This document shows positions 51,049 to 59,497 of a stretch of DNA of 64,000 nt, in pieces. Each line of letters begins with the position of its first letter. Position 1 is the stretch's first letter. Source of the DNA: Bacteroidales bacterium (GTDB lineage: Bacteria; Bacteroidota; Bacteroidia; Bacteroidales; CG2-30-32-10); NCBI GenBank assembly GCA_035353855.1, contig DAOQAK010000004.1, positions 1-64,000 of the forward strand, given 5' to 3'. Both the position numbers and the translations under genes were made by a program. The notes below the pieces were generated by a model. That model did no database searches and was not told the origin of the DNA. It saw only the letters and a program-made list of their open reading frames with translations.

Positions 51049-52389
51049 ATGAAAAAATTTACTTTGATTATTACAACATTTTTAGTGTTTGCAGCATTGC
51101 TATCGAATGCTCAAATAACTAACGGCGGTTTTGAATTATGGACAGCAGGCAAACCTGATGGCTGGTATGGTTCAAAAACTCAATCAACTAGCTTAACTGT
51201 TGCAAAAGACTCTGTGAATGTTCATGGCGGAGTATATGCTTGTGCACTAACAAATACCTATTCTGCTCACAGGCGATTTACAACTACTTCTACTAGCGTT
51301 ACTAATGGGACAGCTTATGTAATTTCCTTTTGGGTAAAAGGAACAGGAACTGTAAGAACAGGTATGTATACAGGAAAATCTGGCACTTCTTATGGTTATT
51401 TAACCTACAATGCTTATGCTACTGTAACTTCTTCATGGACCCAGGTTTCCCAAACTTTAGTTCCCGATACTACAACTAACCTTGCCGAATTTATTATCGA
51501 TGCAGGAGCATCATCTACTTTTACTGTTGATGATGTAACTGTAACATCAGGTACAGTACCTACAGTTACAATTCATGACATTCAATATTCAACAACATCT
51601 CCTTACGCTTCTCCTTACAGTGGACAAGCAGTAAATACCGGTGGAATAGTAACAGGTAAATTTAATAAAGGCATATTTATACAGGATGCTTCTGGTCCGT
51701 GGAACGGGCTTTATGTTTATGACTCGGCACATGTAGCGGCTGCCGGAATTGTTGTTGGTGATTCGATTACCATATCAGGTACTGTTAGTGAATATCATAA
51801 TTATACCGAATTAGGCAGTATAAATAATATTACAAAAGTTTCATCCGGCAACACAGCACATGCTGCATATGCTGTTTCTAAAGCAAATTCAACAACAGAA
51901 GAACTCGAAGGAGTTCTTGTAACATTAACAAATATTCCATGTATCGAGGTTACAGATGCCTCATATGGTGAATTTGTTTTATACAATGGTGATACTACAA
52001 GAACAGGAGGAAAGCTTTATAAATATACCAACGCCATAGTAGGAACTAACTACGATGTAACAGGAATTGTTTATTTGGATTATAATGATACTATACGTGT
52101 AGAACCTCGCGATGTCAATGATGTTTCAGTAAGTTCGGGCATTGTTGAAAACAACAAAAATTCTTTAAGCATTTATCCTAATCCTGTAACAAGTAATCTT
52201 TTCATTGAAAATATGAATGGTATTGAAAAAATTAGAATATCAAATATTCTCGGTGCAACAATAGAAGATATAAATGTTACATCAAACAATACTTCAGTAA
52301 ATACTGATAAGCTTTCAAAAGGAATTTATTTCATCACATTATTTAATAATAAAGGAATTTCAGAAACAAGAAAATTTTCTAAAGAATAA
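51049..52389 (+). CDS. T9SS cargo with jelly-roll and OB-fold-like domains
   Basis: A 446-residue secreted protein (signal peptide MKKFTLIITTFLVFAALLSNAQ). Residues about 23-165 look like a carbohydrate-binding jelly-roll (ITNGGFELWTAGKPDGWYG). About 180-360 resembles the extracellular OB-fold found with secreted nucleases and DUF5689 proteins (GIVTGKFNKGIFIQDASG, GDSITISGTVSEYHNYTEL). The C-terminus (LSIYPNPVTSNLFIEN to SETRKFSKE) is a type A T9SS signal. No catalytic domain is visible. A TACATTTG box at 50960-50967 may be its promoter. Confidence 0.8.
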   Translation: MKKFTLIITTFLVFAALLSNAQITNGGFELWTAGKPDGWYGSKTQSTSLTVAKDSVNVHGGVYACALTNTYSAHRRFTTTSTSVTNGTAYVISFWVKGTGTVRTGMYTGKSGTSYGYLTYNAYATVTSSWTQVSQTLVPDTTTNLAEFIIDAGASSTFTVDDVTVTSGTVPTVTIHDIQYSTTSPYASPYSGQAVNTGGIVTGKFNKGIFIQDASGPWNGLYVYDSAHVAAAGIVVGDSITISGTVSEYHNYTELGSINNITKVSSGNTAHAAYAVSKANSTTEELEGVLVTLTNIPCIEVTDASYGEFVLYNGDTTRTGGKLYKYTNAIVGTNYDVTGIVYLDYNDTIRVEPRDVNDVSVSSGIVENNKNSLSIYPNPVTSNLFIENMNGIEKIRISNILGATIEDINVTSNNTSVNTDKLSKGIYFITLFNNKGISETRKFSKE

Positions 52390-52407
52390 TTTTCAGAAAA
52401 ACATTTA

Positions 52408-52443
52408 AAAAAAAACTTCCGCAAAAAACGGAAGTTTTTTTTT
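52408..52443 (+). terminator. Rho-independent terminator after the OB-fold T9SS cargo
   Basis: AAAAACTTCCG pairs with CGGAAGTTTTT across AAAAAA, flanked by A- and T-runs; bidirectional. Confidence 0.85.
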
Positions 52444-52502
52444 GATACATTTGTTTTAGGACAACAAATAGTAAACATTGACCCGTAAACAGAACAGAAA
52501 CT

Positions 52503-53219
52503 TTGTATTATTTTTGCAAATACCATTTAGGCTCGATAACAGCAATTTTAAATACTAGCGGAACGGTGGAAGAAGAATACAGCTACGATACATGGGGGCG
52601 CCGCCGTAATGCACAGGATTGGACGTATACATTAGATGGACGTACACCTATTACCGACCGCGGTTATTGCATGCATGAACACCTGGATAATTTTGCTTTA
52701 ATAAATATGAATGGGCGTATGTACGACCCTATGCTTGGCCGTATGCTTAGCCCCGATAATTATGTGCAAGCACCATTTTTCACGCAAAGTTATAATCGTT
52801 ATACCTATTGCTTTAATAATCCTTTAAAATATACTGATCCCAGTGGGGAAGCTGGTGATCCATGGTGGAAAAAATGGATTAGAGCATTTTGTAGTTTATT
52901 TAATGGACATTTATATTGGCCACAAGGCCGTGTTCCTCATGATGGCGATAATGCTTCTACAAGCAATAATGCTGATATCTCTGCGCAACTATCTACAGCA
53001 GAAGCCATGGGCAGTGGTGATGGCGGTGGCGGTGGTACACCAAGTGGTGGTCATGGCGGCGGTTATGGCATGATGTATCATGAAAACCCGTTAGAATCTT
53101 TACAAAATGATGTAAAGGATAATAAAGATGGGCTACATATAGATGTAGCAAAAGATGGTGTAATAGTGAAAGGTAACGGTGAACCTATTATTAAGTATAA
53201 AACGGATATATATAATTAA
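52503..53219 (+). CDS. RHS repeat-associated core and tip, N-terminally truncated
   Basis: A 238-codon frame with no upstream RHS repeats. It begins abruptly with KYHLGSITAIL, which in full-length proteins lies deep inside the core. It continues through YSYDTWGRRRN, HEHLDNFALINMNGRMYDP and NRYTYCFNNPLKYTDPSGE, the Bacteroidota RHS core. After that the variable tip starts, with a Gly/Ser hinge (SGDGGGGGTPSGGHGGG) and VIVKGNGEPIIKY. The frame ends in TAA at 53217 in an (AT)n run and continues in another frame. The only start in frame is TTG at 52503. It is likely an orphan or displaced RHS tip. Confidence 0.75.
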   Translation: MYYFCKYHLGSITAILNTSGTVEEEYSYDTWGRRRNAQDWTYTLDGRTPITDRGYCMHEHLDNFALINMNGRMYDPMLGRMLSPDNYVQAPFFTQSYNRYTYCFNNPLKYTDPSGEAGDPWWKKWIRAFCSLFNGHLYWPQGRVPHDGDNASTSNNADISAQLSTAEAMGSGDGGGGGTPSGGHGGGYGMMYHENPLESLQNDVKDNKDGLHIDVAKDGVIVKGNGEPIIKYKTDIYN

Positions 53220-53598
53220 AGATGGTGAAAGAGAAGATATTAAAGGGTTAACAGATATATATGTTTGGGCGAATTATAATAAAAACGAAAAAGGAGAGTA
53301 TGACCATTATTATGATAAAAATACATTACCTAGTGAAATTTATGAATTAACTGCACAAGATTTTGGATGGTGTACAGGATTAGTAATTGATAAATCAACC
53401 AAAAGATGGATAACATTTCATTCTGGTTCTAATTCTGCTGATTGGGGTGGTTGTTGGGGTATAGGTACCAACCCAACAGGAGGAGGTAATGATTCTTCAC
53501 CGATTATTTTTAGTTTTGATGGTATTCAAAATACAATTAATGGAATAATAAATGCGGCTGGTTCTATGCCTATGTATTTAAGCCCAAGGAAATTTTAA
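53179..53598 (+). pseudogene. Frameshifted C-terminal tip of the RHS protein
   Basis: A +1-frame continuation of the preceding gene. From about 53206 it reads IYIIKDGEREDIKGLTDIYV, then WCTGLVIDKSTKRWITFHSG and WGGCWGIGTNPTGGG to the stop at 53598. Adding one AT unit to the (AT)4 run at 53206-53213 would fuse GNGEPIIKYKTD directly with IYIIKDGE. The tip would be the toxin or effector domain of the RHS protein; I do not recognise its family. The GTG-started N-terminus of this frame is not a likely start. Confidence 0.55.
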
Positions 53599-53615
53599 TG
53601 ATTAAAATTAATTAT

Positions 53616-54425
53616 ATGAAAACGGCAATAATTTTAATTAATATGTTTTTTGTTTTTTATTCTTTTTGCACTGCACAGGAAAATAATAATAAATCTGATT
53701 TAGATAGCGTAGTTAAAAACTGTAAAAACAAAAATTTCACACAAGCTTTAATGGATGTAAATTATTTAATAAAAAAAGATTCAACTTTCGCAGAAGCATA
53801 TTACTATAGGGGTTGTATCAATAAAAATATTAAAAATCATAGAGAAGCTATTAATGATTTTAATATGGCTATTAAATTAGGCTTTAATAAAGCAGATGTA
53901 TATCTTGAAAGGCAAAAGCAAACTAATTTTTTTGCTAAAAATATTTCTAATAAAGATAGTATTTATAAAATTGAATTAGCAGATATTAATAAAGCAATAG
54001 AATTAGATAGTTTATTGGTAGAAGCATATATAGATAGAGCATTTCTTTTCCGTGATTTAAATATTAAATATAATTCTAATAGAGCTACTAGAGATAGTGT
54101 AAATCAAATTGCATTAAATGATATTAATAAAGCATTAACAATAGATAGTTCATATGCACAGGCTTATTGGGCAAAAGGTGTTTTAATACCTATATTATAT
54201 ATTAATAAACTACCTGATGATTCAATTTATTCAATGGCGATAAATAATTTGACCAAGGCTATATTTTATGATTCTGAAAATGCGATGTATTATAGAGATA
54301 GATCAAATTTTAAAAGTCAAAATGGTGATAAATTAGGAGCTTGTGAAGATTTGAAAAAAGCTGTTGAACTAGGTGGAGAAAGTATTGCTATTTCGAAGTA
54401 TGATTATGATAATTTATGTAAATAA
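53616..54425 (+). CDS. TPR-repeat exported protein following the RHS tip
   Basis: About 269 residues from the ATG at 53616 (signal peptide MKTAIILINMFFVFYSFCTAQ); the frame is open from 53598, overlapping the RHS tip stop as TAATG. At least five TPR-like units are visible: FAEAYYYRGCINKNIKNHREAI, ADINKAIELDSLLVEAYIDRA, LNDINKALTIDSSYAQAYWA and two more. Its AT-rich codon use differs from the neighbours. The position directly behind a tip domain is that of an immunity protein in polymorphic toxin systems, but TPR proteins are common and this is an inference. Confidence 0.7.
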   Translation: MKTAIILINMFFVFYSFCTAQENNNKSDLDSVVKNCKNKNFTQALMDVNYLIKKDSTFAEAYYYRGCINKNIKNHREAINDFNMAIKLGFNKADVYLERQKQTNFFAKNISNKDSIYKIELADINKAIELDSLLVEAYIDRAFLFRDLNIKYNSNRATRDSVNQIALNDINKALTIDSSYAQAYWAKGVLIPILYINKLPDDSIYSMAINNLTKAIFYDSENAMYYRDRSNFKSQNGDKLGACEDLKKAVELGGESIAISKYDYDNLCK

Positions 54426-54475
54426 TTTGATAGCTAACATTAAGGCAAATTGTTAGTGCATATTAAAAACGTTAA

Positions 54476-54622
54476 AACCTTATCCAAAGCCTTGAAAAAT
54501 CGGTTTTTTATGAAATTAAATTAATTCTGAAGTCAGAAATTTGGAAAGCGGAATTTGAAAATAAATTATTGAAATTGAAATTTGAGAAATACTATCAACA
54601 GTTCTCAATCAGCATTTTGTAA
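54476..54622 (+). pseudogene. Possible 48-codon gene remnant
   Basis: An open stretch without ATG start ending in TAA. It reads NLIQSLEKSVFYEIKLILKS then EIWKAEFENKLLKLKFEKYY, a charged helical peptide, unlike surrounding AT-rich noise. It may be the end of a lost gene. No family recognised. The rest of the 54426-54729 gap shows nothing else. Confidence 0.2.
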
Positions 54623-54729
54623 TTTTTAGGAATGACCACAAATGACAATGAATTACTATGTCTGACAATGAATAACAGCGTAGCGATAGAATAATTATAT
54701 AATCGAATTAAAAAAAAATCAACTAATAT

Positions 54730-55776
54730 TTATTTTTCTTTTATTAAAAATATATATGAAGGGAAATGGTCGCTGTAACCACCCTGGTATACACCGCCAG
54801 CGTAGGTACGCAAAGGATAACCGGCATAGGCTCCATCTTTCTGTGTAAGAAAATTCCTGTTAAATATTTTGGCTTTATAAAATTTATATGTTGATTTATT
54901 ATCGCCAAGTAATGTTCCTGAAACAATTATCTGGTCGAACAAATTCCAGTTGTCGCGATATGCAAGACTTCCAATTCCTTCTTTCTTAAAAATATTATAC
55001 ATCGGGTTGTACAAATCTTTTGTACCTGTTTGGCTTATTTCGCTTTTTGCTAAAAGGTGTTTTGTAAGACTTGCATCTGTGGGGTCATCATTCAAATCGC
55101 CCATGATCACTATCTTTGCGGTGCTGTCAATTTTCTGGATGGAATCAACAATTGATTTGCATAGGTCAGCGGCCGCATTGCGCATAGGTGCGCTTCTTTT
55201 CTGTCCACCACTTCGCGAAGGCCAATGGTTAACTATAACATATAAAGGCTCACCATCAAAAGTACCATGAACTACCAACTCATCGCGTGTAGCAAAATCG
55301 GGTTTCCCTGCAACATTAAGTTTTACATTCCGGCTATCTATAACTTTAAAATAATCTTTCCTGAATATCAGGGCAACGTCGATACCACGTTTATCAGGTG
55401 AATCATAATGAACAATTCCGTAATTTGATGATTTTAATTTGGGTGTATTTACCAAATCCTGGACAACATTATAATTCTCAACTTCAGCAAGTCCAACAAT
55501 TACAGGGCCTCCTTTCACATACTCATCGCCAATTTGCGAAATTGCTTCCGACATGTGATTCAATTTTTCTTCATACCTTTTTGCATTCCATTTATTTTTT
55601 CCATCAGGTAAAAATTCTTCATCATTAATATTAGGATCGTTTATCGTATCAAATAAATTTTCCTGGTTATAAAATGCAATGCATGCTACTTTATATTGTT
55701 TTTCCTGTGCACTAGCTGTATTTGCAAGTATCAGAATAATTACCGCAATTACACTTTTCGATAAAAAATTTTTCAT
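54730..55776 (-). CDS. Secreted endonuclease/exonuclease/phosphatase family enzyme
   Basis: A 348-residue EEP-fold (DNase I-like) protein with signal peptide (MKNFLSKSVIAVIILILANTASA). Catalytic residues are in FYNQENLFDT (Asn), GLAEVEN (Glu, metal), YVIVNHWPSRSGG (His), MGDLNDDPTD (Asp/Asn) and GYSDHFPS (Asp-His). It hydrolyses phosphodiesters; DNA, RNA or inositol/sphingolipid phosphates are all possible. It lies 141 bp divergent from a TonB receptor and DUF5689 lipoproteins, suggesting release of nucleic-acid or phosphate-rich substrates for import. Confidence 0.88.
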   Translation of the reverse strand: MKNFLSKSVIAVIILILANTASAQEKQYKVACIAFYNQENLFDTINDPNINDEEFLPDGKNKWNAKRYEEKLNHMSEAISQIGDEYVKGGPVIVGLAEVENYNVVQDLVNTPKLKSSNYGIVHYDSPDKRGIDVALIFRKDYFKVIDSRNVKLNVAGKPDFATRDELVVHGTFDGEPLYVIVNHWPSRSGGQKRSAPMRNAAADLCKSIVDSIQKIDSTAKIVIMGDLNDDPTDASLTKHLLAKSEISQTGTKDLYNPMYNIFKKEGIGSLAYRDNWNLFDQIIVSGTLLGDNKSTYKFYKAKIFNRNFLTQKDGAYAGYPLRTYAGGVYQGGYSDHFPSYIFLIKEK

Positions 55777-55917
55777 ATAAAAAAATTTTGGGGCTCAAAG
55801 ATAGTATTTAAACTATAAATAAATTGTTAATTTTAAAAATTTTTTGTTGTCATCTGGTTTAGTTTTCTTACTTTAGCGAACTTTTCTCTAAAAAAAATGT
55901 AACTAAATACATATATA

Positions 55918-58647
55918 ATGAAAAATCTTTTACTAACTATTTTATTGTTGCTAACTGTTGCTTTCGTACAAGCACAGAATGCAAAAGTATCGGGAACCGT
56001 GTTCGATACAGAAACAAGCAAACCTGTTTCCGGAGCAAGTGTTCAGATCAACGATACACAGACAAAAACCGATAACAACGGTTATTTTGAATTCAATGGA
56101 ATTCCTACCGGGAAAGCTAAACTCACCATTACTATTGATGGTTACGAGCTTAGTTCTTCAGAAGTAGAAATCGCTACCACGGATGTTAAACTTGGAACAT
56201 TCAGTATTAAACCGTCATCTTTAAATAATGATGCAGCAGGTATTTCAGAAGTAAGTACATCAGCTTTGGATTTTGAAGATGATAACAAAGGTCAGAATGT
56301 ATCGGGTTTGTTACATTCAACAAATGATGTGTTTGTGAATACTGCAGGATTTAATTTAGGCGCTGCATATTTTCGTATTCGTGGTTACGACTCCGAAAAT
56401 TCTAATGTGTATATTAACGGGGTTCTTGCTAACGATCCTGAGAATGGTCGTCCTTCCTGGTCAGAATGGGGAGGATTAAATGATGCCATGCGGAATAAAG
56501 AAGTCGTAAACGGACTTGCCGCTTCCCGTTTTGCTTTTGGTGCAGTTGGTGGCTCAACAAATATTATTACCAGGGCAGCAATGCAGCGCAAACAAAATAA
56601 ATTATCGTATGCTTTATCTAACAAATCCTATACAAACCGGGTAATGTATACCTATTCAACCGGGTTGATGAATAACGACTGGGCTTTTACTTTAAGCGGC
56701 TCACGCCGGTGGGGTAACGAAAGTTATGTTGAAGGTGTATATTATGATGCATGGGCATATTTAGCTGCCGCAGAAAAAAAACTTAACAACAAACACAGTG
56801 TTGCTTTCACTGTTTTTGGCTCTCCCACGGAACGCGGTATGCAGGCAGCCGCAACACAGGAATGTTACAACCTTACCGGAACAAATTATTATAACCCAAA
56901 CTGGGGATACCAGGATGGTGAAGTTCGTAATGCCAAAGTAAAAAATTTCCATGAACCCAAAATGATTCTTAATCATATTTGGGATGTAAATGAAAAAATG
57001 AAAATTACCAACTCATTAGGATATTCATTTGGTAAGAATGGAACATCATCTTTAAACTGGTACAACGCACCAGACCCACGCCCTGATTATTACCGTTACT
57101 TACCGAGTTGGGTAGTAAATCAGGACCTTACTGTTACGCCCGATGCAGAACTTTATAATGCAATCTCTGACAATTGGAAAAACGATATAAATACCCAACA
57201 AATCAATTGGGATAATTTGTATCAAACCAACTATCGCGCAAATGCTGTAGGCGCCCAGGCAAATTATGTTGTAGAAAATCGTCGGGCTGACTGTTCTCAA
57301 TTATCATTGAGTTCACTGATAAACTATCAGAAAAGCGACAAACTGATGTATAGTGGCGGCTTTGAAATCGATCATTCAAAAGTTCATCATTTCAAAACCA
57401 TATTAGATATGTTGGGCGGAGAGTATTGGGTAGACATTGATCAATTTGCAGTTCAGGATTACCCGGGCAGCAATGATTCAATCCAAAATGATTTGAATAA
57501 CCCTAACAGAGTTGTTAAAAAAGGCGATGTTTACGGATATAATTATAATATTTATGACAACACCGGATCAGCATGGGGACAAGTAGAATACAGCTCAAAT
57601 AAGTTTGATATGTTCGGCGCTCTAAGTATTTCTTATACTCAATTCTGGCGTGAAGGACTGATGAAAAACGGACGTAACCCCAATAATTCTTATGGAAATT
57701 CTGAAAAAAGTAATTATTTAAATCCATCTGTTAAAGGTGGCGCAACATACAAAGTGAACGGACATAATTATATTGTAGGTAACGCAGGTTATATTACAAG
57801 AGCTCCTTATTCTAAAAATGCATTTGTTTCACCTTATATCAAGAACACACTTATTACAGGTATAGAAAGTGAGAAGATAGCATCATGTGATATCAGTTAT
57901 ATTTATAAATCACAAAAGTTTAATGCACGTTTAACAGGGTATTATTCTAACTTCCAAAATGGTTCAAGAGTTATCAGTTTTTATCATGATGATTATGCCA
58001 CTTATGTGGACATGACCTTAACAGGAATTGAAAAAACCATGAAAGGAATTGAAATGGGCGCTGAAATGAAAGCATCAAGCACCATCAGTGTTATTGGAAT
58101 TTGCGCTCTTGGCGATTACCGCTATACTTCAAGGCCTACTGCAACGGTATCTTATGAAAATGGTTCTGCACCTGATGTTAGCGAAACCATTTATCAAAAG
58201 AATTTTTATTTAAGCGGAACTCCGCAAAATGCAGTTTCATTAGGGATAAAATATGCTCATCCAAAATTTTGGTACTTCAATGCAAACGTAAATTATTTTG
58301 ATAAGATGTATCTTGATTTTAACCCGGAAAGAAGAACAGATACAGCAGTGTTTATGTTAGGCGAAGGCAATCCATTAAGAAACGCTATTACTGAACAGGA
58401 AAAATTAGATGGAGGTTTCACTGTTGACGCTTCAATTGGTAAATCGATCACGTATAAAAAATATTATATCAATTTTAATTTCAGCGTAAATAATATTCTT
58501 AATAACCAAAAGCTGATCACCAACGGTTATGAGCAGATGCGTTTTGATTTTAATGAAACACAGGAAAAAAATATAGCAAAATTTCAAAACAAATATTTCT
58601 ATGGAGTTGGCAGAACATTTTTCTTAACGTTATCTGTCAGGATTTAA
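55918..58647 (+). CDS. TonB-dependent outer-membrane receptor
   Basis: A 909-residue receptor with signal peptide (MKNLLLTILLLLTVAFVQAQ). A CarboxypepD_reg-like domain (about 21-100, VSGTVFDTETSKPVSGASV) is followed by the plug (about 125-225, AYFRIRGYDSENSNVYINGV, FAFGAVGGSTNIITRA) and a 22-stranded barrel to the C-terminal aromatic GRTFFLTLSVRI. The CarboxypepD_reg N-terminus is SusC-like, but no SusD partner is encoded here; instead two DUF5689 lipoproteins follow directly. Substrate unknown; nucleic acid fragments or phosphate-rich compounds are suggested only by the neighbouring EEP enzyme. Confidence 0.9.
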   Translation: MKNLLLTILLLLTVAFVQAQNAKVSGTVFDTETSKPVSGASVQINDTQTKTDNNGYFEFNGIPTGKAKLTITIDGYELSSSEVEIATTDVKLGTFSIKPSSLNNDAAGISEVSTSALDFEDDNKGQNVSGLLHSTNDVFVNTAGFNLGAAYFRIRGYDSENSNVYINGVLANDPENGRPSWSEWGGLNDAMRNKEVVNGLAASRFAFGAVGGSTNIITRAAMQRKQNKLSYALSNKSYTNRVMYTYSTGLMNNDWAFTLSGSRRWGNESYVEGVYYDAWAYLAAAEKKLNNKHSVAFTVFGSPTERGMQAAATQECYNLTGTNYYNPNWGYQDGEVRNAKVKNFHEPKMILNHIWDVNEKMKITNSLGYSFGKNGTSSLNWYNAPDPRPDYYRYLPSWVVNQDLTVTPDAELYNAISDNWKNDINTQQINWDNLYQTNYRANAVGAQANYVVENRRADCSQLSLSSLINYQKSDKLMYSGGFEIDHSKVHHFKTILDMLGGEYWVDIDQFAVQDYPGSNDSIQNDLNNPNRVVKKGDVYGYNYNIYDNTGSAWGQVEYSSNKFDMFGALSISYTQFWREGLMKNGRNPNNSYGNSEKSNYLNPSVKGGATYKVNGHNYIVGNAGYITRAPYSKNAFVSPYIKNTLITGIESEKIASCDISYIYKSQKFNARLTGYYSNFQNGSRVISFYHDDYATYVDMTLTGIEKTMKGIEMGAEMKASSTISVIGICALGDYRYTSRPTATVSYENGSAPDVSETIYQKNFYLSGTPQNAVSLGIKYAHPKFWYFNANVNYFDKMYLDFNPERRTDTAVFMLGEGNPLRNAITEQEKLDGGFTVDASIGKSITYKKYYINFNFSVNNILNNQKLITNGYEQMRFDFNETQEKNIAKFQNKYFYGVGRTFFLTLSVRI

Positions 58648-58673
58648 TTTTAATTATTTAAAACATAAGATAT

Positions 58674-59462
58674 ATGAATAAGTTCAAAAATATTTTTACA
58701 GGAATATTATTTCTTTCGGCAATAGTATTCCTTAACAGTTGTAAAGAAGATGATTTTGACATACCACCGGTGAATATACCTACTGTTAATTTTAGTGCAA
58801 ATACAACTATTCCAGAATTACTCGCCATGCATACTGCAGGTAGTCTTGAATCGATTGACACAAATATTATTATTAAAGGTATTGTTACAGCTAATGATGA
58901 AACAGGAAATATTTATAAAGCGATTTACATTGAAGATGATTCGGCAGGAATACAAATACCAATTAATGATACCTATCTTTATTCAACTTATGCAGTAGGT
59001 CAGCCTGTTTATGTAAAATGTCAAGGGTTGGCACTTGGTGAATATGGCGGAAATATTCAATTGGGTTATATTGTAGGCGGAGTTATTGGAAGAATTCCGG
59101 TTAATGAAATTGCAAATCATTTATTTCTTGATAGCTTGCCCGGTAACGCTCCTATCCCTGTTAACCTTACAATACCAACAATACTATCTTCTACCAGTTA
59201 TTATAACAGGTTAGTAAAAATAGACAATGTATTTTTCCCGGATTCAGGACAAACCTTTTCTTTAACAACAGCAACAACAAATCATAACATCCAGGATTTA
59301 AATGGGAATATTGTTGTAATGCGAACAAGCAATTATGCAACTTTTGCATCCAGCTTAATGCCATCAGGAACAGGATCAGTAACCGGTATTTTAAGTGTTT
59401 ACAATGGCACCCGTCAACTTTATATTCGCGACTTAAATGATTTGCAAGGTTTCAATCAATAA
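58674..59462 (+). CDS. DUF5689 lipoprotein 1
   Basis: A 262-residue lipoprotein (lipobox to Cys23, FLNSC). It consists almost wholly of one DUF5689 domain: NIIIKGIVTANDETGNIYKAIYIEDDSAGI, VYVKCQGLALGEYGGNIQLG and GSVTGILSVYNGTRQLYIRDLND. The fold is an OB-like beta barrel. It is 26 bp after the TonB receptor, the position of a SusD in other loci, so it may be the surface-exposed binding partner. The function is undescribed. Confidence 0.88.
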   Translation: MNKFKNIFTGILFLSAIVFLNSCKEDDFDIPPVNIPTVNFSANTTIPELLAMHTAGSLESIDTNIIIKGIVTANDETGNIYKAIYIEDDSAGIQIPINDTYLYSTYAVGQPVYVKCQGLALGEYGGNIQLGYIVGGVIGRIPVNEIANHLFLDSLPGNAPIPVNLTIPTILSSTSYYNRLVKIDNVFFPDSGQTFSLTTATTNHNIQDLNGNIVVMRTSNYATFASSLMPSGTGSVTGILSVYNGTRQLYIRDLNDLQGFNQ

Positions 59463-59497
59463 TAAAATTTAATATAATTATATAAAAAAGATATAAT

